Below are positions 1 to 5,841 of a stretch of DNA of 10,238 nt, piece after piece. Below the pieces are notes generated by a model that ran no database searches, was not told the origin of the DNA, and was given only the letters and a program-made list of their open reading frames with translations. This DNA is from Bacteroidota bacterium (GTDB taxonomy: Bacteria; Bacteroidota; Ignavibacteria; Ignavibacteriales; Ignavibacteriaceae): assembly GCA_021793635.1 (NCBI GenBank), contig JAJYSI010000072.1, positions 1 through 10,238 on the forward strand, written 5' to 3'. The position numbers were made by a program, and so were the translations under genes. Each line of letters starts with the position of its first letter. The first letter of the stretch is position 1.

Positions 1-198
1 CGATCTAATATTTTTTAGATTCGCTGTAATAAATCCGCTTTTGCTTTCTCTAAAGTATTGAAGATGAAAAAAATTATTTAGGACAATAACGGAATTTTAT
101 GGGAAGGATGACTAAGTCAGCCGCGGCGGCGGGCGATTCGAAACATTTTATTATGTTAGGCGGCATTATTACTCTCAATTTACAAGGTTTCTTTCCGA
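1..198. other. Upstream region of the sigma factor operon
   Basis: No gene with recognisable homology is seen here. The stretch should hold the promoter of the sigma factor operon, but I cannot point to convincing -35/-10 or Bacteroidota-type -33/-7 boxes. Most of it is AT-rich, with a GC-rich patch near 120-135 (gccgcggcggcgggcg). A short open frame starts at ATG 99 (or 108) and runs to TGA 207-209, overlapping the first codons of the sigma gene in another frame. It has no well-placed Shine-Dalgarno sequence and may be chance. Confidence 0.4.
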
Positions 199-714
199 AT
201 GAGCTCTGAAGAAAAAGAGAAGCTGTTTACCGAAGTCTTTAAAGAAAACAAAGACAGGATATTTCGTCTCTGTTACACATCGCTTAACAACAAGGATGAA
301 GTTGACGACCTGTTCCAGGAAGTAATGACCAACGTATGGCGAAGCCTGGACAGCTTTAGGAACGAATCGAAAATAAGCACATGGATTTATAGGATAACAG
401 TAAACTCCGCGCTCCTCTTTAATAAAAGATACAAAACAAAATCCCAGAGATTCCAAAACCTTGAGCATCACGAGCTTGAGGAGATGCACGGCGGCAGCAG
501 TCCTTTTGAAAAGAATCTTGATGAGGACTTGAAGAACCTTCACAAAGCCATCGCACTGCTGGACAAACAGGATAGAATAATCATCGGTCTCTTTCTGGAA
601 GGAATGAGCTACGATGAGATTGCCGAGGTGGTAGGAATAAGCCGCAATTATGTGGGAGTAAAAATTAACAGGATAAAAACCAACCTCACTAAAACAATGG
701 GAGGAATGGAATGA
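199..714 (+). CDS. RNA polymerase sigma factor, ECF (sigma-70) family
   Basis: This 171-residue protein is a complete ECF sigma factor, which directs RNA polymerase to a small regulon when released by a signal. Region 2 spans about residues 10-77: DDLFQEVMTNVWRSLDSF (residues 36-53) is the core-binding helix, and the FRNESKISTWIYRITVNSAL stretch is the -10 recognition part. Region 4 spans about 113-165, with a helix-turn-helix at 138-158 (YDEIAEVVGISRNYVGVKIN). The linker between regions 2 and 4 is charged, and there is no region 3, as expected for the ECF class. The start at 199 has AAGG about 11 bases upstream. The stop overlaps the next gene's ATG (ATGA, 711-714), which implies translational coupling. 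The regulon and inducing signal cannot be read from the sequence. Confidence 0.93.
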   Translation: MSSEEKEKLFTEVFKENKDRIFRLCYTSLNNKDEVDDLFQEVMTNVWRSLDSFRNESKISTWIYRITVNSALLFNKRYKTKSQRFQNLEHHELEEMHGGSSPFEKNLDEDLKNLHKAIALLDKQDRIIIGLFLEGMSYDEIAEVVGISRNYVGVKINRIKTNLTKTMGGME

Positions 715-1334
715 AAGAATTAGATGAATTAAGAAAAAGCTGGAAAGAACAGATGCCTTCTGCGGCGGCGGCATTTGATACGGGTAAGATTACATCGGAT
801 TCTTTATCAAAACTTATGAAGTTTGAGAAGAGAATACTGCGGATCAACATCGTAAAAACCATCGGTATAATAATCGCAACGGTGCTGTTGGTTTATACGA
901 TGCTTTTTGCGACACCCTTCAGCGCATTTAAAGCGGCGGCTGTCGGTCTTATTGTAATTTCTATAGCCGGCTTCTGGACTAGATATTTAAAGCTGCAGTT
1001 AAAGACTGCTAATCTTAACCTGAAGGAGAACAGTCTGGATTTTATAGATGATGTGCTGAAGAATTTCTCCGCGCAGAGAGAATTTTTTAAGAAAGACTTT
1101 ATGGCGTTCGGTGCAGTCCTAATTGCCGGATTAAACATAATATATCTTGATCTGCTCAGCGGAATGCAGATGCTTGAAAGAATAAGCTTCCATATTATTA
1201 TGACGGCGGTTCTCATGGCGGTATTGTTCTTCGGTTTAAAGTTCAGAATGCGGAGATTTAAGAATGAGAACGAGCCGATTGAGAAAGAATTAATTAAAAT
1301 AAAAGAAGATTTGAATGAGAATGGAGTTACTTAA
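711..1334 (+). CDS. Four-helix membrane protein coupled to the sigma factor; candidate anti-sigma factor
   Basis: A 207-residue protein with no family I recognise with certainty. The N-terminal ~45 residues are soluble and charged (starting MKELDELRKSWKEQM). Four hydrophobic segments follow at about 47-66, 72-90, 131-149 and 159-177, and the C-terminal tail is strongly charged. A soluble loop at about 91-130 separates the two helix pairs. The ATG overlaps the sigma stop by four bases, an arrangement typical of a sigma factor and its membrane-bound regulator. There is no visible ZAS zinc motif (HxxxCxxC) and no FecR-like domain, so if this is an anti-sigma factor it is of a non-standard type. 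The N-terminal cytoplasmic segment is the obvious candidate for sigma binding. The role is inferred from position alone. Confidence 0.8.
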   Translation: MKELDELRKSWKEQMPSAAAAFDTGKITSDSLSKLMKFEKRILRINIVKTIGIIIATVLLVYTMLFATPFSAFKAAAVGLIVISIAGFWTRYLKLQLKTANLNLKENSLDFIDDVLKNFSAQREFFKKDFMAFGAVLIAGLNIIYLDLLSGMQMLERISFHIIMTAVLMAVLFFGLKFRMRRFKNENEPIEKELIKIKEDLNENGVT

Positions 1335-1361
1335 TATGTCATTACAAATGCTAACTTCTTA

Positions 1362-1389
1362 TTAATCCACGGAATAATCCGTGGGTTAA
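1362..1389. repeat. Palindromic hairpin, REP-like
   Basis: TTAATCCACGGA (1362-1373) pairs with TCCGTGGGTTAA (1378-1389) around the loop ataa: a 12-bp stem with a single T-G pair. No strong U-tract follows on the + strand, so it is a weak terminator by the classical rule. Together with the second hairpin 24 bases downstream it looks like a paired palindromic element of the REP kind. It could still stop or stabilise the sigma operon transcript. Confidence 0.65.
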
Positions 1390-1412
1390 TTATACAAAAA
1401 GCAAGTCCTTAT

Positions 1413-1430
1413 AACCGTTTCAACGGTTTT
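1413..1430 (+). terminator. Hairpin with T-run, possible rho-independent terminator
   Basis: AACCG (1413-1417) and CGGTT (1424-1428) form a stem that can extend to AACCGTT/AACGGTT, followed by TTTTAATAATTTAATTT. The stem is short and only moderately GC-rich. It sits 79 bases after the sigma/membrane-protein pair and 36 bases before the next gene, so it may end the first transcript. It may equally be the second half of the palindromic pair that starts at 1362. Confidence 0.5.
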
Positions 1431-1465
1431 AATAATTTAATTTCGAAAAATAAAATGGAGTAAAA

Positions 1466-1873
1466 ATGAAAGCAAAGAATAAAAAGACAGCATTGATTTT
1501 ATCGGCAGCTTCTGTAACTTTATTAATAACCGGTGTAATCTTAATTGAAATATCGAAGACGGAATTTAATCTTCATGATTTTATAAGAGGATTGTTTGCG
1601 GGGATGGGGAGCGTAACATTTGTCGTGTGGATTGTTTATCTCTTTAAGAACAGCGGTAAACCGTACAATGCGGACGGTTCAATTCTTTTGAGAAGGGATA
1701 AAAATATTATCCTCGCCGTAACAATGATGCTGTTATTAGCTGCGTCGGTAGCGGCGGATTATTTTGTAAGGAATGTATTTGTATCGGCGGCGTGCGCTTT
1801 AACAGTAGCCGCTTCATACATTCTCAATTTAATTTACGTAAAGAAAAAGGCAAGTAAATTCTGCGAAGGATAG
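1466..1873 (+). CDS. Small four-helix membrane protein, unknown function
   Basis: A 135-residue integral membrane protein that I do not recognise. Hydrophobic helices are at about 8-28, 41-60, 80-98 and 103-124. The N-terminus is basic (MKAKNKK) and the tail is lysine-rich (VKKKASKF), which puts both ends on the cytoplasmic side by the positive-inside rule. The start is supported by GGAG at 1457-1460, five bases before the ATG. It lies on the same strand as the sigma factor pair but is separated by 131 bases with two hairpins, so it is probably transcribed on its own. A link to the sigma factor is possible but not shown. Confidence 0.8.
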   Translation: MKAKNKKTALILSAASVTLLITGVILIEISKTEFNLHDFIRGLFAGMGSVTFVVWIVYLFKNSGKPYNADGSILLRRDKNIILAVTMMLLLAASVAADYFVRNVFVSAACALTVAASYILNLIYVKKKASKFCEG

Positions 1874-2502
1874 ATGTAGCTGTTACGCGGAAATAAAGGT
1901 ATGCGGAAAATAATTTTTTACTTGTACGATTTAAGTTAAGAAAATCGATGCTGCAAAATTTATATTATTTCAGACAGTGAATAAAATGTAAAATATTTTT
2001 CCCTCTGAGGCACTTAAATTATTATTTGATTAATCATTTTTTACTCGCACTTGGAATTGACTCATAGACTCTTTTACTTTAACCATTTCTTGGATCGGAT
2101 TTCACTATTAAATTGCTGTTATTAAGTTTAACAAAACAATCCGGGTGACACCAAAGTAAATTTATGCCGCTCATGCATGTTCCAAATACTCCGTACATTT
2201 TCAGCAAATTAAATTTATAGAACTTCAATTTACACCGATGATAACTATTTTCCCCTCGCCAATTGACTATTCACTTTTTCCCTTCTCTGCGCCGTTTTTA
2301 AATTTCATAAGATCTTCCAATTATATTTTGTTGGTAATGTTTATTTCTCTCTCAAATTGCGGCTTGGAATATCCGTTAGCCTTTTTAAGGAAAAGAAGTA
2401 AAGTAAGCGGCTTTGATAATTGCAGCAGCTTAAGTCATTGACTCTTTATGTATTGCATTAATCCCAAACCGACTGTACAATTGTTGAGGTGTTCATAAAT
2501 AT
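1874..2502. other. Gene-poor, AT-rich stretch with decayed sequence
   Basis: No intact gene is supported over about 630 bases. A + strand open frame at 2238-2441 has no ribosome binding site and a composition typical of chance; it lies opposite a protein-like but interrupted - strand frame (2267-2458). Another - strand open frame at 2079-2198 (39 codons from its ATG) has no start signal or recognisable motif. The octamer-like CAGACAGTG at about 1971-1979 matches half of the palindromes found at 5372-5430. The stretch lies downstream of the broken HepT toxin gene and looks like a graveyard of small genes. Confidence 0.5.
2267..2458 (-). pseudogene. Possible remnant of a small gene, interrupted by stops
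   Basis: One - strand frame reads as protein-like sequence broken by in-frame stops at 2435-2437 (TGA) and 2321-2323 (TAA), ending at TAG 2267-2269. The central part includes LLFLKKANGYSKPQFERE, followed after the second stop by LEDLMKFKNGAEKGKSE. The amphipathic, helix-rich look would suit a winged-helix segment, but I do not recognise a family. It lies directly downstream of the HepT pseudogene in the same direction. This is a weak call based on amino-acid composition. Confidence 0.25.
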
Positions 2503-2843
2503 TTATTTATTCTCTTTAATATGTTTTTGAGGCACTTTCTTAAGAGGTCCAAGTTCATTTTGGACGATAAACCAGATAATAGAAATGTCCACGGATAAAT
2601 ACTAATGAACGATTCTATTTCTTATCCCGTTTATTTTCTGCCAGGGAATATCTTTAAATTTATTTTGTATTTCCGGTGGGATATTTTTGGATGACTCCCC
2701 TATAATTTCAATATTCCATGCTGCGGCGTCTATTACCTGTGAACTAAAAGCAAATTCTTCAAATGAAAATCCATCAGTATACTAATTTATTTTATTAATA
2801 CTTTCATATCATCAAAAAGTATTTTCCATTCTCTCCTAGACAT
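2503..2843 (-). pseudogene. hepT: HepT-type toxin (HEPN/DUF86 ribonuclease), broken
   Basis: The reading starts ATG at 2843 and ends at TAA 2503-2505, about 113 codons, the normal size for HepT. It begins MSRREWKILFDD, then the frame changes near 2806 (net loss of one or four bases). It continues ESINKIN-stop-YTDGFSFEEF, IDAAAWNIEIIGESSKNIP, IPWQKINGIRNRIVH-stop-YLSVDISIIWFIVQNELGPLKK. This follows the family pattern closely, including the catalytic R-x4-H motif (RNRIVH, 2605-2622) and the tyrosine just after it, which partner MntA proteins AMPylate in studied systems. Two amber codons (2782-2784 and 2602-2604) each replace the residue before a tyrosine, usually Glu. It overlaps the antitoxin stop by eight bases, the standard operon order. 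It cannot make an active toxin without suppression and correction of the frameshift. Confidence 0.85.
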
Positions 2844-3126
2844 AAATAAGGTCTTGCTTTATATATTCAAACATACGCGGTTTAATTGCATTGGGAGTAA
2901 CCAAATCGACCTTAACGCCCAATATATCTTCAAGTTCGCCTCCAAGAAGAACAAAATCCAGTCCGATGGGTTTGTCAAATTCTACCAATATATCTATGTC
3001 GCTTACTTCTGTTGCATCACCTATTACAATAGAGTCGAATATTCCTATACTCTTAATAGGATATTTATCTGAGAGCTTCTGCTTACAATACTCTAGAAGC
3101 TTTTTTATTTCTTTTAGATTTTTCAT
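2836..3126 (-). CDS. mntA: MntA-type antitoxin, minimal nucleotidyltransferase (degenerate active site)
   Basis: This 96-residue protein has the length and outline of the MNT-domain antitoxin of type VII toxin-antitoxin pairs, which silences HepT by adding AMP to a tyrosine. Family landmarks are visible: SIGIF before the active-site loop, SDIDILVEF (residues 42-50, metal ligands D43 and D45), the third acid in KVDLVT (D74), and the closing EYIKQDLIYV. The loop that is normally FGSxARGE reads FDSIVIGD (residues 30-37). Gly is replaced by Asp31 (codon 3034-3036), and the Ala-Arg pair is lost, although Ser32 remains. Nucleotide transfer is therefore probably impaired. The frame is intact, but its partner toxin directly downstream is broken, so the gene may be drifting without selection. 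No clear Shine-Dalgarno precedes the start. Confidence 0.88.
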   Translation of the reverse strand: MKNLKEIKKLLEYCKQKLSDKYPIKSIGIFDSIVIGDATEVSDIDILVEFDKPIGLDFVLLGGELEDILGVKVDLVTPNAIKPRMFEYIKQDLIYV

Positions 3127-3193
3127 ACTTAACTAAAATATATTAAACATGTTTTGAGTGCAATACGGTATTTGATAACCAAATAAGACTTTC

Positions 3194-3224
3194 TTCAAAC
3201 GCCTGTTTAGTAGTTAACTGCCTT
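3194..3224. repeat. Dispersed repeat, copy A
   Basis: This stretch (beginning TTCAAACGCCTG, containing TTAACTGC) matches 5122-5152 at 24 of 31 positions without gaps. The two copies lie on either side of the SWIM gene in the same orientation. In copy A, TAACTGC is followed six bases later by GCAGTTA (up to about 3235), giving a 7-bp hairpin that copy B lacks. It may be a relic of a small mobile repeat, or of duplicated gene ends. Confidence 0.4.
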
Positions 3225-3309
3225 GATGCAGTTATTCCGATCCCTTTATACTATTTTTTATATTATAATTAAATCTATCTTTGTTTTTAAAATTAAATGG
3301 ACCAATTTC

Positions 3310-5007
3310 TTACTTAATTTTCGCAAGGATTTCCATCATAGCCTTGCGGTTTTTATAGGTAGTCTGGAAATCAAATATTATTGATTTTACCTTATCTTCG
3401 CCGCCTTTGATTTTTTTCATCTTCTTAAGATACAAAGCAATCTCATTATAAAAATTCCGCCCTGTATTTTTTGCAATTGCTCTTACACCGCCTTCGTAAT
3501 AGTTAAGTATCTTATCCGGATAATCATTTATTAAATAATTTGCAAACTCATCCACTAAATGGATGTGTTCCCTATTTATATCCAATAATTTTAACAGACG
3601 TTCCTTATAATCTTCTTCGACAAATATCTTTGCAAGAATATATGCATCAGAATAGCTTCCTATCTGTCTTTTATCTTTAACTTTCTCAATAATCCCTTCA
3701 CAAATGTTCTTCCATTCTTCCGGCTCAAATGTCTTCTTCAATTTTTTGTAATAGACCATTTCATAAAGATGATAGAAGAAAAGATCCTCAGCTATCTTCC
3801 GAATTTCCGTAATGTTTTTTGTCTTCTCGTAAATTGAAAGAAGCTTTTCCTTCCAATCCTTTACAGTTCCCGGATGCTGCTTCCCTTCGGCAATCTTTAT
3901 GCCTTCATAGCAAAGCTCTGCTGCTTTAATATAATCTTTTCTTTTAATCTTATCTTCGATTAATATTTTCATCATTTCAGGGTACTGCTTATTTGTCTCG
4001 GCTAATTCCCAGGCTTCTTCTTTAAGATTTCTTTCAGATAAAAAATCAAATTTTAATTTAAGAAGAGGGCTGATACCGTATTCACCAAATTCTTTTGTCT
4101 TCTCTACCTCAACCTGCTTGTCTATCATTTCAATAAATTTCTTTTCTTGTTCGCCTGTTGAAATTAGTAACGGTAAAATGTACAAGAATCCATCCTCAAA
4201 GCCAATATCGTGGTATTTTTGCTTTGGATATTCATCCAGGCAATATTGGAATAAAGCATCCTTTAATTGAGGCGGAGCTTTGGAGACAATTAAGGAAAAT
4301 ATTTCGAATGCAAAATCGGAAATCTCGCGGGCACTGCCGGCAGAATCGTCCTCATGCCGCACAAGCAGCGGAATTTCTTCAATAAGTATTTTAACTATGC
4401 TAAGACTTTCCATCAAATTCCTCTTTTCAAGCAGCAGCGCTGCCTTATTAAGAAGAGCGGATAGATTCATTGCTAAATTGCGAGCCGAACGGTAATCTAC
4501 AAAGCCATACCTATCCCCTGCCGCATTAATCAAATTCTTAACAATCTTTCTGTACTTGCCCTCAGCGTCCGAATCAATGTATTCTGAAAAATGTGCAGTA
4601 AATGCATTCTTTAAATTACTGTCCCTCCTAAACTGAGAGACTATAAATTCCTGCAGTTCCTCCTTCGTTGTTTTAGAAAATATTATACCTAATTCATCAG
4701 CCTTTCTCTTTTTTACACTTTTAATCTTTGTACTACTTTCCGGTCTTTTAATTTCTGAAATTGCATAGATAGCAGCCGCTACATGCTTGCATATACCATC
4801 TTCAAAAGGACAATCGCAATCCCAATATTTTAATTCCCCGTTTTCTATTTCCACAGTTACTTCGTAATCCTCACTACCGGAAACAATAGCGTCCCAAACA
4901 CCGGGTTCGTTCTCTTCAAGTGAAATTACCTGCCTGTTAGTATAATATTCATAGCCACGTTGAAGAATTTTTGGTGGTATATGTTTTTCAATTATTGTTA
5001 AGTCCAT
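3310..5007 (-). CDS. SWIM zinc-finger domain protein with long helical repeat tail
   Basis: A 565-residue cytoplasmic protein without signal peptide or membrane helices. Residues 1-80 form a SWIM module: IIEKHIPPKILQRGYEYYTN, a beta-rich VWDAIVSGSEDYEVTVEIE stretch, then the zinc ligands C64, C66, C73 and H75 (CDCPFEDGICKH, C-x-C-x6-C-x-H). SWIM modules usually bind nucleic acid or partner proteins. A lysine-rich linker (about 88-105) leads to some 450 residues that read as stacked amphipathic helices of the TPR/alpha-solenoid sort, for example KDYIKAAELCYEGIKIAE. No helicase motifs are present, unlike SNF2-linked SWIM proteins. An in-frame stop lies just upstream of ATG 5007, fixing the start, but there is no Shine-Dalgarno. 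It stands alone between two scarred intergenic zones. Function is unknown. Confidence 0.88.
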   Translation of the reverse strand: MDLTIIEKHIPPKILQRGYEYYTNRQVISLEENEPGVWDAIVSGSEDYEVTVEIENGELKYWDCDCPFEDGICKHVAAAIYAISEIKRPESSTKIKSVKKRKADELGIIFSKTTKEELQEFIVSQFRRDSNLKNAFTAHFSEYIDSDAEGKYRKIVKNLINAAGDRYGFVDYRSARNLAMNLSALLNKAALLLEKRNLMESLSIVKILIEEIPLLVRHEDDSAGSAREISDFAFEIFSLIVSKAPPQLKDALFQYCLDEYPKQKYHDIGFEDGFLYILPLLISTGEQEKKFIEMIDKQVEVEKTKEFGEYGISPLLKLKFDFLSERNLKEEAWELAETNKQYPEMMKILIEDKIKRKDYIKAAELCYEGIKIAEGKQHPGTVKDWKEKLLSIYEKTKNITEIRKIAEDLFFYHLYEMVYYKKLKKTFEPEEWKNICEGIIEKVKDKRQIGSYSDAYILAKIFVEEDYKERLLKLLDINREHIHLVDEFANYLINDYPDKILNYYEGGVRAIAKNTGRNFYNEIALYLKKMKKIKGGEDKVKSIIFDFQTTYKNRKAMMEILAKIK

Positions 5008-5121
5008 CGTTACGTTAATGTTTTATTAGTTGGCAAAACTTAGATATAAATATAAAAAAGAATTTCATAAACCCTTCTCTCTATTTTCATTCATCATTCT
5101 TCATTGGTTAATTTGTCTCCC

Positions 5122-5152
5122 TTCAAACACCTGCTTTAGAATTAACTGCGTT
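5122..5152. repeat. Dispersed repeat, copy B
   Basis: Partner of the copy at 3194-3224 (24 of 31 identical, same orientation). It begins TTCAAACACCTG and contains TTAACTGCGTT. Read on the - strand, both copies give similar short peptides (QLTTKQAFEE in A, QLILKQVFEG in B), so they could be ends of related, now lost genes rather than a non-coding repeat. Confidence 0.4.
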
Positions 5153-5371
5153 AGCTTACTTCATCAATATAAATTCTATATTTGTTCATTTTATTCCATA
5201 TTTCTCATATTCTCCTTTAGAAATTATTTTCTTTTTTCAAGCATCCTTCTTGTTCATTCAATCTCATTTGCTAATTGAATTTCATCGGGAAGAGTTAATA
5301 TTTTTTTAAAAATAAGCGAAAATTTTGAGACCAGGACAACGGATTTATTTGATAATTCTATCAATTAAGAC

Positions 5372-5392
5372 TGTGTAGACAGTGTCTGCACA
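5372..5392. repeat. Palindrome around AGACAGTGTCT, first copy
   Basis: TGTGTAGACA and TGTCTGCACA flank a central G: 10-bp arms with one mismatch, directly outside the AGACA/TGTCT core. It may be an operator for a dimeric regulator or one unit of a paired palindromic repeat; a related, inverted copy lies 35 bases on (centre to centre). Confidence 0.6.
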
Positions 5393-5403
5393 ATGCCGGT
5401 ATA

Positions 5404-5430
5404 GATTTGTCAGACAGTGTCTAACAAATC
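5404..5430. repeat. Palindrome around AGACAGTGTCT, second copy
   Basis: GATTTGTCAGACA and TGTCTAACAAATC flank a central G: 13-bp arms with one mismatch. The mismatch is again just outside the core. Read on the opposite strand, the core becomes TAGACACTGTCTG, matching the first copy's TAGACAGTGTCTG except at the centre, so the two units are in inverted orientation. As RNA this would be a stable hairpin followed by TTTTC on the + strand. Confidence 0.65.
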
Positions 5431-5556
5431 TTTTCAAGAGGAAATTCTTGATAAAACATTTTCATGAGAGTGAGATGGTCCGGTAAAATTAGAATTTGTT
5501 CTTCTTGTTTTTTTTATACTATCAGATTTCATTCTATACTCAAATTACATTCTATC

Positions 5557-5763
5557 CTAATTGTTAAGTGCCTTTAATTTATTAAACATTTCCACCATTT
5601 CCAGCGTATCCATCTTGCAGTATTCAAGCAGATTTTTCCTTATCTGCTCTCTCCTAAAGATATCTTCCTCATAATAAAGACTTTCAAATGCAAGCGATGC
5701 TGTTCCGCCTTCTTTTATTTCCGGATTATCGCAGCTCATCCCCGGCTTCGGTGCTGACAGTAA
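5557..5763 (-). pseudogene. 3' remnant of a DUF2779-type nuclease gene
   Basis: The open frame (stop TAG 5557-5559) reads from about SAPKPGMSCDNPEIKEGG through TASLAFESLYYEEDIF to RKNLLEYCKMDTLEMVEMF. This matches my knowledge of the extreme C-terminus of DUF2779 proteins: the EGGTAS motif, a linker, then LLxYCxxDTxxMV, the end of a DEDD/RNase T-like exonuclease fold. Full-length members have roughly 500-650 residues with a Cas4/RecB-like nuclease domain at the N-terminus, so about 90% is missing here. Upstream, the frame hits TAA at 5764-5766 and the sequence passes into 11-bp tandem repeats. An ATG at 5739 exists, but a free-standing 60-residue product is unlikely to be functional. Probably the product of a deletion. 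Confidence 0.75.
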
Positions 5764-5782
5764 TTATTTAATAGAATACTCA

Positions 5783-5837
5783 ATTCTGAATGCACTCTGA
5801 ATATACTCTGATTATACCCTGAACACACTCTGAATGC
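5783..5837. repeat. Five tandem 11-bp units
   Basis: Consecutive units are ATTCTGAATGC, ACTCTGAATAT, ACTCTGATTAT, ACCCTGAACAC and ACTCTGAATGC. The consensus is about ACTCTGAATAT. The 11-bp period puts each unit on about the same face of the helix. The array lies between the truncated DUF2779 remnant and the end of the permease gene, where nothing else is coded. Confidence 0.75.
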
Positions 5838-5841
5838 ACAC

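Larger units (their letters stand above)
5008..5556. other. Long intergenic region upstream of the SWIM gene
   Basis: About 550 AT-rich bases without a supported gene. A + strand open frame at 5030-5278 lacks a ribosome binding site and is dominated by Phe, Ser and Ile, as chance frames in AT-rich DNA are. The stretch holds the second copy of a dispersed repeat (5122-5152), two palindromes sharing AGACAGTGTCT (5372-5392 and 5404-5430), and a weak hairpin TCAAGA/TCTTGA (about 5434-5451). The promoter of the SWIM gene must lie near 5010-5100 on the - strand but I cannot assign boxes. Confidence 0.5.

Noticed and set aside
175..774. Long - strand open frame opposite the sigma factor gene
   Set aside because: It is the antisense shadow of a clear ECF sigma factor and has no recognisable domain.
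2079..2198. 39-codon - strand open frame with LLWCHPDCFVKLN
   Set aside because: Two Cys and a His suggested a metal site, but there is no start signal, no known motif spacing and no neighbour support.
2238..2441. 67-codon + strand open frame in the gene-poor stretch
   Set aside because: No ribosome binding site, Phe/Ser/Leu-rich chance-like composition, and the opposite strand reads better as a decayed gene.
3194..3235. Integron attC site
   Set aside because: The TTAACTGC and GCAGTTA arms suggested attC-like geometry, but the conserved core sites (RYYYAAC/GTTRRRY) are not properly arranged and no integrase is visible.
5030..5278. 82-codon + strand open frame upstream of the SWIM gene
   Set aside because: Starts 23 bases from the divergent gene with no ribosome binding site, and its hydrophobic look comes from T-rich sequence.
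5557..5739. Intact 60-residue gene starting at ATG 5739
   Set aside because: The family pattern continues upstream of this ATG (SAPKPG), and the piece is only the tail of a much larger protein, so it is treated as a remnant.
5783..5837. CRISPR array
   Set aside because: The units are only 11 bp, directly adjoining with no spacers, and no cas gene is near.
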